Assembly: GCA_031256885.1 (NCBI GenBank)
Contig: JAIRPS010000224.1
Span: 1 to 8,110 of the forward strand
Reading direction: 5' to 3'
From: Bifidobacteriaceae bacterium
GTDB lineage: Bacteria; Actinomycetota; Actinomycetes; Actinomycetales; WQXJ01
Length of the DNA: 8,110 bases
Positions 1-6,187 of this stretch are shown here, piece by piece. Position 1 is the stretch's first letter; each line of letters opens with the position of its first letter. A model generated the notes under the pieces. It did no database searches, was not told where the DNA came from, and worked only from the letters and a program-made list of their open reading frames with translations. The position numbers and the translations under genes are program-made.

Positions 1-64
1 TGTATTGTAGCAGCCAGTTAGACCGCTGCTGTTTTCCCAGCCAAATGTTGACCCTGCGCTGTCT

Positions 65-83
65 GCCGCCGCGCGGTGGCGGC
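65..83 (-). terminator. Possible hairpin after the small Cys-rich gene
   Basis: A perfect 6-bp inverted repeat, GCCGCC (65-70) and GGCGGC (78-83), encloses a 7-base loop and begins 4 bases past the stop codon of the leftward operon. It could form a GC-rich RNA hairpin that ends or protects the transcript. There is no run of U after it on the minus strand, so classical intrinsic termination is not supported. Positions 1-64 hold nothing else I can identify. Confidence 0.3.
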
Positions 84-87
84 TGTT

Positions 88-264
88 TCAGCCGAAGATC
101 CGAGCTAAGAATCCTTGGCGTCGCGCGGCGGTGATTTGCTCTTTGGTATGTTTGCCGTCGCACCATTGGTCAGCTGGCACGCCAGCTTTGACGGCAGCGA
201 CGTGTTGGCCACAGCCAGACCAGGTTGTTTTGCCGCAGATACGACAGATCACAGCATTGCACAT
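88..264 (-). CDS. Small cysteine-rich protein (58 aa), probable metal-binding, function unknown
   Basis: This is a short gene in the leftward operon. It begins MCNAVICRICGKTTWSGCG and ends with ARIFG. The five cysteines (C2, C7, C10, C18, C35) and histidines H21 and H39 suggest a small zinc-ribbon-like or metal/thiol-binding fold; C7-x2-C10 is a typical knuckle. The start is well supported: ATG at 264 follows AAGGA (277-273) by eight bases, and the gene lies only 13 bases after the stop of the CstR-like regulator, so the two are probably translated from one message. From memory, small proteins of this pattern (CxxCGKTTWxGCGxH) are frequent in actinobacteria without assigned function. Linkage to a persulfide sensor and a persulfide/CoA-disulfide reductase suggests a role in thiol or reactive-sulfur chemistry, which is inference. 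There is no signal peptide or membrane segment. Confidence 0.8.
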   Translation of the reverse strand: MCNAVICRICGKTTWSGCGQHVAAVKAGVPADQWCDGKHTKEQITAARRQGFLARIFG

Positions 265-277
265 TTCGGGGTTCCTT

Positions 278-565
278 TCAGGAGATTACCAGGAACAGGC
301 GTTCCAGTTCGTTCATGGTCAAAGAGTTGGTGGATTGTCCGTCAGTGGTTTCGGCTTTTGCTAAACACTCACGCATGGCAGTTGACAAAATCAGAAAACC
401 TGCCTTGTCAACGGCTTTGCTCACCGCTGTCAGCTGGGTGACCACATCACGGCAGTTACTGCCATGTTCAATCGCGTTGATAACGCCGGCAAGTTGGCCT
501 TTGGCTCGTTTCAAGCGGTTGAGGATTTTACGTTGGGCTTGCGGGGATATCGCAGTTGCGTTAAT
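278..565 (-). CDS. CsoR/FrmR-family repressor, CstR-like (two-Cys persulfide sensor type), 95 aa
   Basis: This all-helical DUF156-family repressor reads MNATAISPQAQRKILNRLKR at its N-terminus if translation starts at ATT 565. The family core follows (RAKGQLAGV, GSNCRDVVTQL, GFLILSTAMREC). The family's two cysteines are present at C38 and C67, 29 residues apart as in CsoR and CstR. The position four residues before the second cysteine is Ala, where copper-sensing CsoR has His. A Cys pair without that His is the pattern of CstR, which senses persulfide/polysulfide. The reading frame is open only back to a stop at 613-611 and contains no ATG, GTG or CTG. TTG at 514 would remove the first helix, whereas ATT 565 has AGAAAGG eight bases upstream. 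The gene lies downstream of the CoA-disulfide reductase and shares its probable operator-controlled promoter, so it is likely autoregulated. Confidence 0.85.
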   Translation of the reverse strand: MNATAISPQAQRKILNRLKRAKGQLAGVINAIEHGSNCRDVVTQLTAVSKAVDKAGFLILSTAMRECLAKAETTDGQSTNSLTMNELERLFLVIS

Positions 566-573
566 GGTCTGCG

Positions 574-580
574 CCTTTCT
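574..580 (-). promoter_or_regulatory. Ribosome-binding site that supports an ATT start for the CstR-like gene
   Basis: AGAAAGG on the minus strand (580-574) is followed by an 8-base spacer and ATT (565-563). No conventional start codon exists in frame before TTG 514, which would cut into the conserved first helix. This site is the main reason for choosing the rare start. Confidence 0.5.
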
Positions 581-590
581 GATTGGGTAG

Positions 591-690
591 GTTGCATCAA
601 TAGCCGGTGACTAGCCGGTCAGCACGTACCTTGCCAGTGCGGCAAGTACTGGCAGTTGTATCAATCACCGGTGACCAGCAGGTCAGGACG
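591..690. repeat. Direct repeat of the CoA-disulfide reductase gene end, 36 bp, offset 64 bp
   Basis: Positions 655-690 hold the last nine codons, the stop and six further bases of the reductase gene. They recur at 591-626 with 30 of 36 bases identical (differences at 595, 602, 603, 612, 616 and 623). The offset is exactly 64. The intervening 28 bases (627-654) are unrelated and contain an inverted repeat. Read on the minus strand, the second copy still encodes a similar tail (RADRLVTGY then TGA against RPDLLVTGD then TGA). The copy lies just upstream of the CstR-like start. Confidence 0.8.
632..654. repeat. Inverted repeat between reductase and regulator genes
   Basis: TGCCAGT (632-638) and ACTGGCA (648-654) form a perfect 7-bp inverted repeat around 9 bases, a few bases past the reductase stop codon. 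A nested alternative, TTGCC (631-635) with GGCAA (641-645), competes with it. It could be an RNA hairpin that tunes expression of the downstream regulator. No U-run follows, so termination is not indicated. Confidence 0.5.
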
Positions 691-2325
691 GTTCAAGACA
701 GCTAGGGTGGTGCGCAAGGTTTGCATTCCACCAGATAGGCTGGCCGAATCGAAGCCGGCATCAGCCAATATGCGATGGGCAATATAGCTGCGCAGGCCCA
801 CCCCACAGATGGTGCGCACGCCACGACCATCAGCCGCCTGAGCAACCTCATTGAGGCGTTCAGACAATTGGGTGTGTGGAATGTTCAGCGCACCAGGCAA
901 ATGCCCTGTCACGAATTCTTCGGGACTACGAACGTCCAAGATCAGGTGGTGGGTAAGTACTTCTTGAACATCGGCAGCCTGCCAAAGAGTCAACTGACCG
1001 GACAGGACATTGTCACCAAGCAGTCCAACCATGGTCACCGGGTCTTTAGCAGAACCGTAAGGTGGCGAATAGCACAAGTCCAAGTCAATCAAGTCACGCA
1101 CATTCAACCCGGCGCGGATTGCGCTAGCCAGCACATCAATGCGCTTGTCCAACCCAGCGCCGCCGACGCCTTGAGCACCGAGCAGGCGACCGTCCCCAGC
1201 GATGTGAATCACCAGGTGGAGGGTCTGTGCGCCGGGGAAGTAGCTGGCGTGGTTGGCTGGATGCAGGTGCAGTGTCTGGTAGTCGCTACCAGCCAGGGCT
1301 GCCCGGTTTGCGCCGGTCAAAGCGCAGGTGAGCTGGCCAACACGGAGTATTGCTGTGCCAAGGCTGGGGGGTATTGGGCGGGCTTGACTGGGGCGGAAAA
1401 TCGCATCGGCAACCAGGCGTCCGTTGCGGTTGGCTGGCCCAGCCAGGGGAATTGGATGAAGCCGTCCAAGTAGGTCACGTGACAAGGTGGCATCCCCCAG
1501 CGCCCAAATGTGCGGGTCGGAGGTTTGTCCGTGCAGATTGACAGCAAGTGCGCCGCGATCATTCGCCAGCCCGGCAGCGCAGAAAGGTGCAGTGTCGGGA
1601 CGCACTCCCACCGCTGCCAAAATAATCTCGGCATCAAGCCGTCTACCGTCGCTTAGCAACACCGTGTCATGGTCGGTGCCTCGTTCAATCGCTGTGGCAG
1701 CAACACCCGCATGGACACGGACACCCAGTTGCTCGAGTTCGGCGGTGACGAGCACTGCCAGTTCAGCTTCCAGTGGCGGCAGGATGTGAGGCGCCATTTC
1801 AACTAGGTCAACCTGCAGCCCGCGTTGAGCAAATGCCTCAGCGGCCTCAAGTCCAATAAAACCAGCACCCAGAATCACCGCACTGCCGGCCGTATCAGCT
1901 TCGGTTTTGAGAGCAAGGGCGTCAGGCACAGTGCGTAGCGTGACCACCCGAGGGGAGTCAAAACCAGGTAAGGGTGGGATGAATGGGCGGGCGCCAGGGG
2001 CAGCCACCAATGCGTCATATGTCATGGTTTGCTGTCCCTCAGGGGTGGTGACGGTGATGGTTTGGTGGCTCGGCTCGATGGCGCTGACCGTGTGTCTAGT
2101 GCGCACGTCAAGGTTCAGTGATGCCCGCAGTGTGGCGGGGGTTTGCACCAGTAGGGCGTCCCGGTCGGTGATCTCATTGCCCACGTAATAGGGCAGTCCA
2201 CAAGAGGCGTATGAGACGTGGTCAGTCCGCTCCAGGACGATGATTTCGGCGGATTGATCGAGCCGTCGAGCGCGGGCCGCGCAACTCATACCAGCGGCTC
2301 CGCCGCCAACCACAATCAGTTTCAT
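661..2325 (-). CDS. CoA-disulfide reductase / NADH-dependent persulfide reductase-type flavoprotein with C-terminal rhodanese domain (554 aa)
   Basis: This FAD- and NAD(P)H-dependent enzyme of the pyridine-nucleotide disulfide reductase family is predicted to reduce CoA disulfide or CoA/thiol persulfides in the cytoplasm. The N-terminal FAD site is KLIVVGGGAAG (residues 2-12). The single redox cysteine C42 lies in SYASCGLPYY, the NAD-binding GAGFIG is at 153-158, and the second FAD motif (ALGDAT) is near 275-280. The dimerisation region contains YSPPYGSAKDP (419-429). A rhodanese domain occupies about 455-545, with DVRSPEEF and the active loop C507-GVGLR. This domain order is that of the CoADR-RHD persulfide reductases. 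I start at ATG 2325 rather than 57 bases upstream because homology begins there and a promoter places the transcript start on this ATG. The gene ends 95 bases before the CstR-like gene. Its 3' end is duplicated (see repeat). Confidence 0.93.
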   Translation of the reverse strand: MKLIVVGGGAAGMSCAARARRLDQSAEIIVLERTDHVSYASCGLPYYVGNEITDRDALLVQTPATLRASLNLDVRTRHTVSAIEPSHQTITVTTPEGQQTMTYDALVAAPGARPFIPPLPGFDSPRVVTLRTVPDALALKTEADTAGSAVILGAGFIGLEAAEAFAQRGLQVDLVEMAPHILPPLEAELAVLVTAELEQLGVRVHAGVAATAIERGTDHDTVLLSDGRRLDAEIILAAVGVRPDTAPFCAAGLANDRGALAVNLHGQTSDPHIWALGDATLSRDLLGRLHPIPLAGPANRNGRLVADAIFRPSQARPIPPSLGTAILRVGQLTCALTGANRAALAGSDYQTLHLHPANHASYFPGAQTLHLVIHIAGDGRLLGAQGVGGAGLDKRIDVLASAIRAGLNVRDLIDLDLCYSPPYGSAKDPVTMVGLLGDNVLSGQLTLWQAADVQEVLTHHLILDVRSPEEFVTGHLPGALNIPHTQLSERLNEVAQAADGRGVRTICGVGLRSYIAHRILADAGFDSASLSGGMQTLRTTLAVLNRPDLLVTGD

Positions 2326-2332
2326 AACCGCG

Positions 2333-2361
2333 ATAATACCCTTGGGGGTATCAAAGTGCAA
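2333..2361 (-). promoter_or_regulatory. Probable leaderless promoter of the reductase-cstR operon
   Basis: On the minus strand, -35 TTGCAC (2361-2356) and -10 TATTAT (2338-2333) are separated by the optimal 17 bases. The -10 is followed by seven bases (CGCGGTT) and then ATG 2325. Transcription is therefore expected to begin at or next to the A of the start codon, giving a leaderless mRNA, which is common in actinobacteria. This agrees with the absence of a well-spaced Shine-Dalgarno sequence; AAGGG lies 13 bases before the ATG, inside the promoter. Confidence 0.7.
2336..2351. promoter_or_regulatory. CsoR/CstR-type operator overlapping the -10
   Basis: ATACCCTTGGGGGTAT has perfect 6-bp arms (ATACCC/GGGTAT) around four bases, and G/C tracts flanked by AT/TA as in known CsoR and CstR operators. 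It fills the spacer of the promoter and overlaps the first half of the -10 hexamer, so a bound repressor would block RNA polymerase. The encoded CstR-like protein two genes' length downstream is the obvious candidate binder. Confidence 0.75.
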
Positions 2362-2573
2362 ATCCGTCGAAGCGTTGTGCAAAATAACTGATCACAGAGG
2401 TGTTTTTGGTAAGAGATTCTGGTTTCCCAGGGGGCTGATTAGTCTACGTGCCTGATCACGGTGTTGTGGCAATATGCGCCATACATATTCTTTAGATCAG
2501 GTTTGACCTCGGTAAATGTTAGCAATAGTGCTGTGCGGCAGTCTGCTGGCACCTGTTGGGTGCGATGAGCAAA

Positions 2574-2589
2574 ATACCTAGAGGGGTAT
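2574..2589. promoter_or_regulatory. Second CsoR/CstR-like operator
   Basis: ATACCTAGAGGGGTAT shares length and outer arms (ATACC/GGTAT) with the operator at 2336-2351. Read on the minus strand, both begin GATACCCC and run into TATT(A/T)T. A -10-like TATTTT (2576-2571) overlaps its end as in the first site, but the -35 position (GAGTCC) is poor. It may be an auxiliary operator about 240 bases from the first, or control a short minus-strand transcript. Confidence 0.5.
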
Positions 2590-2615
2590 CGACGGACTCC
2601 GCGATGCGTATCCCG

Positions 2616-2662
2616 TGTCAAACGGTTCGCTTGTCAAACGGTTCGCGTGTCAAACCGTTCGG
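2616..2662. repeat. Three tandem 16-bp repeats (iteron-like)
   Basis: TGTCAAACGGTTCGC occurs at 2616-2630 and identically at 2632-2646. It recurs as TGTCAAACCGTTCGG at 2648-2662, so the spacing is exactly 16 bp. Each copy is centred on a small palindrome AAC(G/C)GTT, and each ends in TTGACA when read on the minus strand. The regular spacing of about 1.5 helical turns suggests cooperative binding of an unknown regulator. An origin iteron array is less likely with three copies and no replication gene nearby. Confidence 0.75.
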
Positions 2663-2720
2663 CGTGAGGTGCGCCACCAGCGCCGCCCCTTCAGCGTGCC
2701 TGCCCTGTCAACTCAACCCT

Positions 2721-2742
2721 GCCAGTGAGGCGCTCCACTGGC
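2721..2742. repeat. Inverted repeat GCCAGTG/CACTGGC
   Basis: Perfect 7-bp arms GCCAGTG (2721-2727) and CACTGGC (2736-2742) surround 8 bases. The core arms GCCAGT/ACTGGC are the same as in the inverted repeat at 632-654. It could be a protein-binding site or hairpin; no function is shown. Confidence 0.45.
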
Positions 2743-2762
2743 GAACCCCCGATTCAGCGCGT

Positions 2763-2800
2763 GGTTTGTTTCATTTAAAGGCAGTTTTAAGAAACAAACC
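2763..2800. repeat. Long AT-rich hairpin upstream of the lipoprotein gene
   Basis: GGTTTGTTTC (2763-2772) and GAAACAAACC (2791-2800) are perfect 10-bp arms. Inside, TTAAA (2775-2779) pairs with TTTAA (2786-2790) after a two-base bulge, extending the stem around a six-base loop. No U-run follows on either side. It lies about 90-125 bases before the lipoprotein start and may be an operator or a leader hairpin. Confidence 0.6.
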
Positions 2801-2887
2801 TCGCATTGAACCTGGTTCGCAACCTGTCTGGTGTCTGGGTGGTGACATGGCAGTGAGTGGGAGGTGACTAGCCCTGGGTGGCCGCTA

Positions 2888-3517
2888 ATGTGGTGTGGTG
2901 TGGTTGCGCGCTTGATTGGTTTGCTTGTGGTTGTTGGGGTGTGCTTGTCTGGTTGCACAGCCCCGCAGAACTTGAAAGGTGGGGCATATGCTTCAGAGTT
3001 TGCCGCACTGGCTGAAGATACTGGAAGTGATTTTGTGCGCGCGGTCTTGTCTGATGGGGTAATTACCGAGGCTGAATACCAAGAAGCCCGGGAAAAAGTT
3101 GAAGATTGTCTGGCAGGATTGGGTGTGGAAGGGTCCTACCAGCCAGATCAATTGGGTGGCTACAGTTTGCTCACTGGGGAACTTACTGAAGCGCAGCAGC
3201 AGCAACTGGTCGAATGCCGTGAACAGTGGATTGATGGATTGGAATGGTTGTATCAAGCAGTCAAAAATAATCCTCAAAACATCAGCGAAGATGATTTGAT
3301 CGCTGCCTGTTTTGTGCGTCATGGGGTTGCCCCTGAAGGGTATCGCGGGGTTGACTACCACGACTTGATCTGGTCAAACGGTGTCACCGATCTGGCAACA
3401 GCGCAGCACGATTCTGAAGGAGGATTGTTGCCGCAACCAGCCCTAACGTTGCCGGGAGGGGTGTCGCTTGATGACCCAGTGGCAGCGCGTTGCCGCATCA
3501 GCCCAACCGGTTGGTGA
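2888..3517 (+). CDS. Predicted lipoprotein of unknown function (209 aa)
   Basis: The protein opens MWCGVVARLIGLLVVVGVCL and then SGC, a lipoprotein signal peptide: one Arg, a hydrophobic core and lipobox LSGC with the acylated Cys at residue 23. It should be exported and anchored to the outer face of the membrane. The mature part is acidic and probably helical, with an element DGVITEAEYQEA, a Gln-rich stretch (AQQQQ) and four more cysteines (EDC, VEC, AAC, ARC) that could form two disulfides. I do not recognise a named family, although similar Cys-containing lipoproteins with a 'TEAEY' element occur in actinobacteria. The start is uncertain: GTG 2864 is also in frame but overlaps the GGAGGTGA sequence (2860-2867), while ATG 2888 lies 23 bases beyond that GGAGG. 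I prefer ATG 2888 for normal signal-peptide length. No further upstream start exists (stop at 2843). Confidence 0.75.
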   Translation: MWCGVVARLIGLLVVVGVCLSGCTAPQNLKGGAYASEFAALAEDTGSDFVRAVLSDGVITEAEYQEAREKVEDCLAGLGVEGSYQPDQLGGYSLLTGELTEAQQQQLVECREQWIDGLEWLYQAVKNNPQNISEDDLIAACFVRHGVAPEGYRGVDYHDLIWSNGVTDLATAQHDSEGGLLPQPALTLPGGVSLDDPVAARCRISPTGW

Positions 3518-3543
3518 ACAACCGATAAATCAACTGTTGTTTT
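3508..3543 (+). terminator. Weak terminator-like structure after the lipoprotein gene
   Basis: CGGTTG (3508-3513) and CAACCG (3519-3524) form a 6-bp hairpin across the stop codon. An alternative pairing, AACAAC (3517-3522) with GTTGTT (3534-3539), is followed directly by a short T run. Either could aid termination, but the stems are short. Confidence 0.3.
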
Positions 3544-3562
3544 CCATAATTGATTGTCAACA

Positions 3563-3576
3563 CACCTGACCAGGTG
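3563..3576. promoter_or_regulatory. Palindrome CACCTG-AC-CAGGTG, possible operator
   Basis: A perfect 6-bp palindrome with a 2-base centre lies in the 186-base gap before the thioredoxin-fold gene, where the promoter of the dsbA-like/lepA/hemW cluster should be. No clear -35/-10 pair can be assigned next to it. Confidence 0.3.
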
Positions 3577-3703
3577 AGGCGCTATTGTGCCAGGTCCCGG
3601 TAGGCTAGTTCCGCGATTTGATCAACTGAGGGTTGGTCGGCAACCTGTTCAAACAAGCCCGGCTAGCCTGGTTGAGGCGAATGATTGACCTGGAGGACGA
3701 GGC

Positions 3704-4306
3704 ATGGATACTGGAATTGTGGTTGGACCGGGCGGCTTGGTTATACACCAATTAGCGGACTCGCCAGCGGTTCGGTTGGACCTGTTTGTTGACTACCTCT
3801 GCCCATTTTGTAAGCGTTTTTCTGACCGCAACCTGGCAACTTTGCAACAGCTGGTTGATCAAGAGCATGCTCAACTTGTCATTCACCCGGTGGCTTTTCT
3901 TGATCGGTTCTCCAAAGGCACCGAATATTCAACCCGCACAGCCGGCGCCGCCTACGCTGCGGCCACCTTAGCGCCGGATCGTTACCTCGCCTTCAACCAA
4001 ACACTGTTCGCTAACCAGCCACGTGAAGGCACAACTTGTCTCGATGATGCGGAATTAGCTGCTTTGGCAACTGATGCCGGTTTGCCAGATCAGACGGTGA
4101 AGCAGTTGACAGATCACAAATATTTGGAACTGGCTTTGCAAGCCACTCGTGATGCGATTGACCTGGGTGTTCAAGGCACTCCCTGTTTGGTGGCAACCCG
4201 TTCTGAGCTGATTCAAGAACTGTGGGATGGCGAGACACCAATCCCCGCAATGGTCCGACGAATTGCCGAATTGCCCGATTCGTCAGTCAATAGCACCGCC
4301 AAGTGA
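3704..4306 (+). CDS. DsbA-like thioredoxin-fold oxidoreductase (200 aa), apparently without signal peptide
   Basis: A thioredoxin-fold disulfide oxidoreductase of the DsbA/Thioredoxin_4 type. The active site C33-P-F-C36 lies in [12 protein letters not shown], followed by the inserted helical domain. The cis-proline loop is GTPC (158-161), with an extra cysteine right after the conserved proline where Thr-Leu/Phe-type residues are usual. ATG 3704 is preceded by GGAGG (3692-3696) with a seven-base spacer, and an in-frame stop at 3686-3688 excludes a longer N-terminus. The protein therefore lacks the signal peptide or membrane anchor of many actinobacterial DsbA-like proteins, so it is probably cytoplasmic. 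It lies 16 bases before lepA and is likely co-transcribed with it. Its substrate is unknown. The FrnE subfamily of cytoplasmic DsbA-like proteins is a possible alternative. Confidence 0.87.
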   Translation: MDTGIVVGPGGLVIHQLADSPAVRLDLFVDYLCPFCKRFSDRNLATLQQLVDQEHAQLVIHPVAFLDRFSKGTEYSTRTAGAAYAAATLAPDRYLAFNQTLFANQPREGTTCLDDAELAALATDAGLPDQTVKQLTDHKYLELALQATRDAIDLGVQGTPCLVATRSELIQELWDGETPIPAMVRRIAELPDSSVNSTAK

Positions 4307-4322
4307 GCTAGGGTCTTTGACC

Positions 4323-6182
4323 GTGCCACCAATTCCGACACCTGATGCTGCACTGCGAATTGCCCCAGCGGCAACCGCCCCTGACTTGATCCGCAATTTT
4401 TGCATCATCGCTCATATTGACCATGGCAAGTCCACTTTGGCGGACCGGATGCTGCAGATCACTGGAGCGGTTGATGAACGAGTGATGCGCGCCCAATATT
4501 TAGACCGCATGGACATTGAGCGTGAACGTGGCATCACCATCAAATCGCAGGCTGTGCGCATGAACTGGCAGGTTGGCGCCACACCATACGCCCTGAACAT
4601 GATTGACACTCCTGGTCACGTCGATTTTTCTTATGAAGTGTCCCGCTCCTTAGCGGCTTGTGAGGGTGCCATTTTATTGGTGGATGCTGCGCAAGGTATT
4701 GAAGCGCAAACATTAGCCAACCTGTACATGGCTTTAGAAGGTGACTTAGACATTATTCCGGTACTCAACAAGATTGACCTGCCAGCTGCTCAACCAGCCA
4801 AATACGCTGAAGAACTGGCTCACCTGATTGGGGCAGACCCGGCGGAAGTTAGGCAAGTTTCCGGGAAAACTGGTGAAGGTGTGGCTGACCTGCTTGATGC
4901 GATTGTTGAACGAGTCCACCCGCCACGCGGCAAAGTTGATGCACCTACTCGCGCCTTGATTTTTGATTCGGTTTACGATTCTTACCGCGGTGTTGTCACC
5001 TATGTGCGAATGGTTGACGGACGCTTGGAAGCCCGTGACCGCATCTCGATGATTTCGACACGGACCAACCATGAGTTGCTTGACATTGGCGTGATTGCAC
5101 CGGAACCAGTCAGTACTGGTGGCTTGGCGGCAGGTGAGGTTGGCTTTTTGATCACCGGTGTGAAAGATGTGCGCCAATCACGGGTGGGTGATACCGTCAC
5201 CACGCAGATTCACCCAGCGCAGCAGCCGTTAGCCGGGTATCGCGACCCGCGACCGATGGTTTTTTCCGGGTTATACCCAATTGATGGTACTGATTACCCG
5301 GGTTTGCGAGACGCGCTTGACAAATTGAAGTTGAACGATGCCGCATTATCCTATGAGCCGGAAACTTCAGCAGCGTTAGGGTTTGGTTTTCGTTGTGGTT
5401 TTCTAGGATTGCTCCACTTAGAAATTATTCGTGAACGTTTAGAGCGCGAGTTTGCCCTTGACCTGATTTCCACAGCGCCAAATGTGGTGTATCAAGTAAC
5501 TTTGGAGGATGGTACTGTTATCTCGGTCAATAATCCATCGGAATTCCCGGGTGGTAAAATCGCTGAAGTTTGCGAACCGGTGGTCAGGGCAACCATTTTG
5601 GCACCTTCAGAGTTTATTGGCTCAATCATGGAGCTTTGCCAGGGCAGGCGGGGGATTTTACGTGGTATGGATTATTTGTCGCCTGAACGTGTTGAGATGC
5701 GGTATCGTTTACCGCTTGCAGAAATTGTTTATGACTTTTTTGATCAGCTCAAGTCGCGTACTCGAGGTTACGCTTCACTTGATTACGAACCCGCAGGTGA
5801 TGAGGCAGCTGACCTGGTCAAGGTTGATATTTTGTTGCAAGGGGAGCAGGTCGATGCTTTTTCAGCAATTGTTCATAAAGACAAAGCCTACGCATATGGT
5901 GTCAGCATGGTTGGTAAGCTGCGAAAGCTGATTCCTCGCCAACAGTTTGAGGTACCTATTCAAGCAGCCGTGGGTGCGCGTGTGATTGCTCGTGAGAATA
6001 TACGTGCTTTACGCAAAGACGTGTTGGCCAAATGTTATGGTGGCGATATTACGCGCAAACGTAAGTTGTTGGAGAAACAAAAGGAAGGCAAGAAGCGAAT
6101 GAAAATGGTTGGGCGTGTTGAGGTGCCACAAGAGGCTTTCATTGCTGCTTTATCTACAGCCGATGACATTTCTAAGTCCTAA
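4323..6182 (+). CDS. lepA: Elongation factor 4 (LepA), ribosome-associated GTPase (619 aa)
   Basis: LepA/EF-4 is a translational GTPase that acts on the ribosome. The GTPase motifs are all present: G1 AHIDHGKS (30-37), G2 GITI (70-73), G3 DTPGH (95-99), G4 NKID (149-152) and the SGK element. They are followed by EF-G-like domains and the LepA-specific C-terminal domain with the hallmark [25 protein letters not shown] written as consecutive short motifs ([23 protein letters not shown]). Length matches actinobacterial homologues. I start at GTG 4323, nine bases after AGGG (4310-4313); the frame is open to 4227, but that would overlap the upstream gene. It lies 16 bases after the DsbA-like gene. 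The last seven codons and stop are part of a 33-bp block duplicated before hemW. In the +1 frame that block contains the hemW start sequence, which suggests lepA and hemW once overlapped. Confidence 0.97.
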   Translation: MPPIPTPDAALRIAPAATAPDLIRNFCIIAHIDHGKSTLADRMLQITGAVDERVMRAQYLDRMDIERERGITIKSQAVRMNWQVGATPYALNMIDTPGHVDFSYEVSRSLAACEGAILLVDAAQGIEAQTLANLYMALEGDLDIIPVLNKIDLPAAQPAKYAEELAHLIGADPAEVRQVSGKTGEGVADLLDAIVERVHPPRGKVDAPTRALIFDSVYDSYRGVVTYVRMVDGRLEARDRISMISTRTNHELLDIGVIAPEPVSTGGLAAGEVGFLITGVKDVRQSRVGDTVTTQIHPAQQPLAGYRDPRPMVFSGLYPIDGTDYPGLRDALDKLKLNDAALSYEPETSAALGFGFRCGFLGLLHLEIIRERLEREFALDLISTAPNVVYQVTLEDGTVISVNNPSEFPGGKIAEVCEPVVRATILAPSEFIGSIMELCQGRRGILRGMDYLSPERVEMRYRLPLAEIVYDFFDQLKSRTRGYASLDYEPAGDEAADLVKVDILLQGEQVDAFSAIVHKDKAYAYGVSMVGKLRKLIPRQQFEVPIQAAVGARVIARENIRALRKDVLAKCYGGDITRKRKLLEKQKEGKKRMKMVGRVEVPQEAFIAALSTADDISKS

Positions 6183-6187
6183 GTTTC

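Larger units (their letters stand above)
2362..2887. other. Divergent gene-poor region between the sulfur operon and the lipoprotein gene
   Basis: About 525 bases lie between the divergently read reductase and lipoprotein genes. They contain a second operator-like site (2574-2589), a three-copy 16-bp tandem repeat (2616-2662) and two inverted repeats (2721-2742, 2763-2800). I see no convincing protein gene. A minus-strand frame (GTG 2552 to a stop at 2439, 37 codons) is open downstream of the second operator but has no recognisable motif or clear ribosome-binding site. Confidence 0.6.

Noticed and set aside
27..96. Possible degenerate duplication of the small Cys-rich gene end (GGCTGA...AACAGC at 81-96 and 28-45)
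   Set aside because: The match is short, needs a 3-base gap and the offset is about 51-54, not 64.
278..514. CstR-like gene starting at TTG 514 (78 aa)
   Set aside because: It would lose the conserved N-terminal helix (ISPQAQRKILNR) that is encoded in frame upstream.
278..565. Copper-sensing CsoR
   Set aside because: The His of the Cys-His-Cys copper site is replaced by Ala, and the operon encodes a persulfide/CoA-disulfide reductase rather than a copper exporter.
775..1473. 232-codon plus-strand open frame opposite the reductase gene
   Set aside because: No family motifs or clear initiation site; it lies wholly antisense to a well-supported flavoprotein gene.
2326..2382. Reductase start 19 codons upstream of ATG 2325
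   Set aside because: It would run through the promoter and operator; homology begins at MKLIVVGGG.
2439..2621. 60-codon minus-strand frame in the divergent region
   Set aside because: It starts inside the tandem repeats, runs through the operator-like site and has no recognisable motif; kept only as a possible short transcript.
4227..4322. Longer lepA N-terminus from ATG 4227
   Set aside because: It overlaps 80 bases of the DsbA-like gene, and GTG 4323 has a ribosome-binding site and fits homologue length.
5509..5931. 140-codon frame inside lepA
   Set aside because: Shadow of lepA in another frame, with no domain signature.
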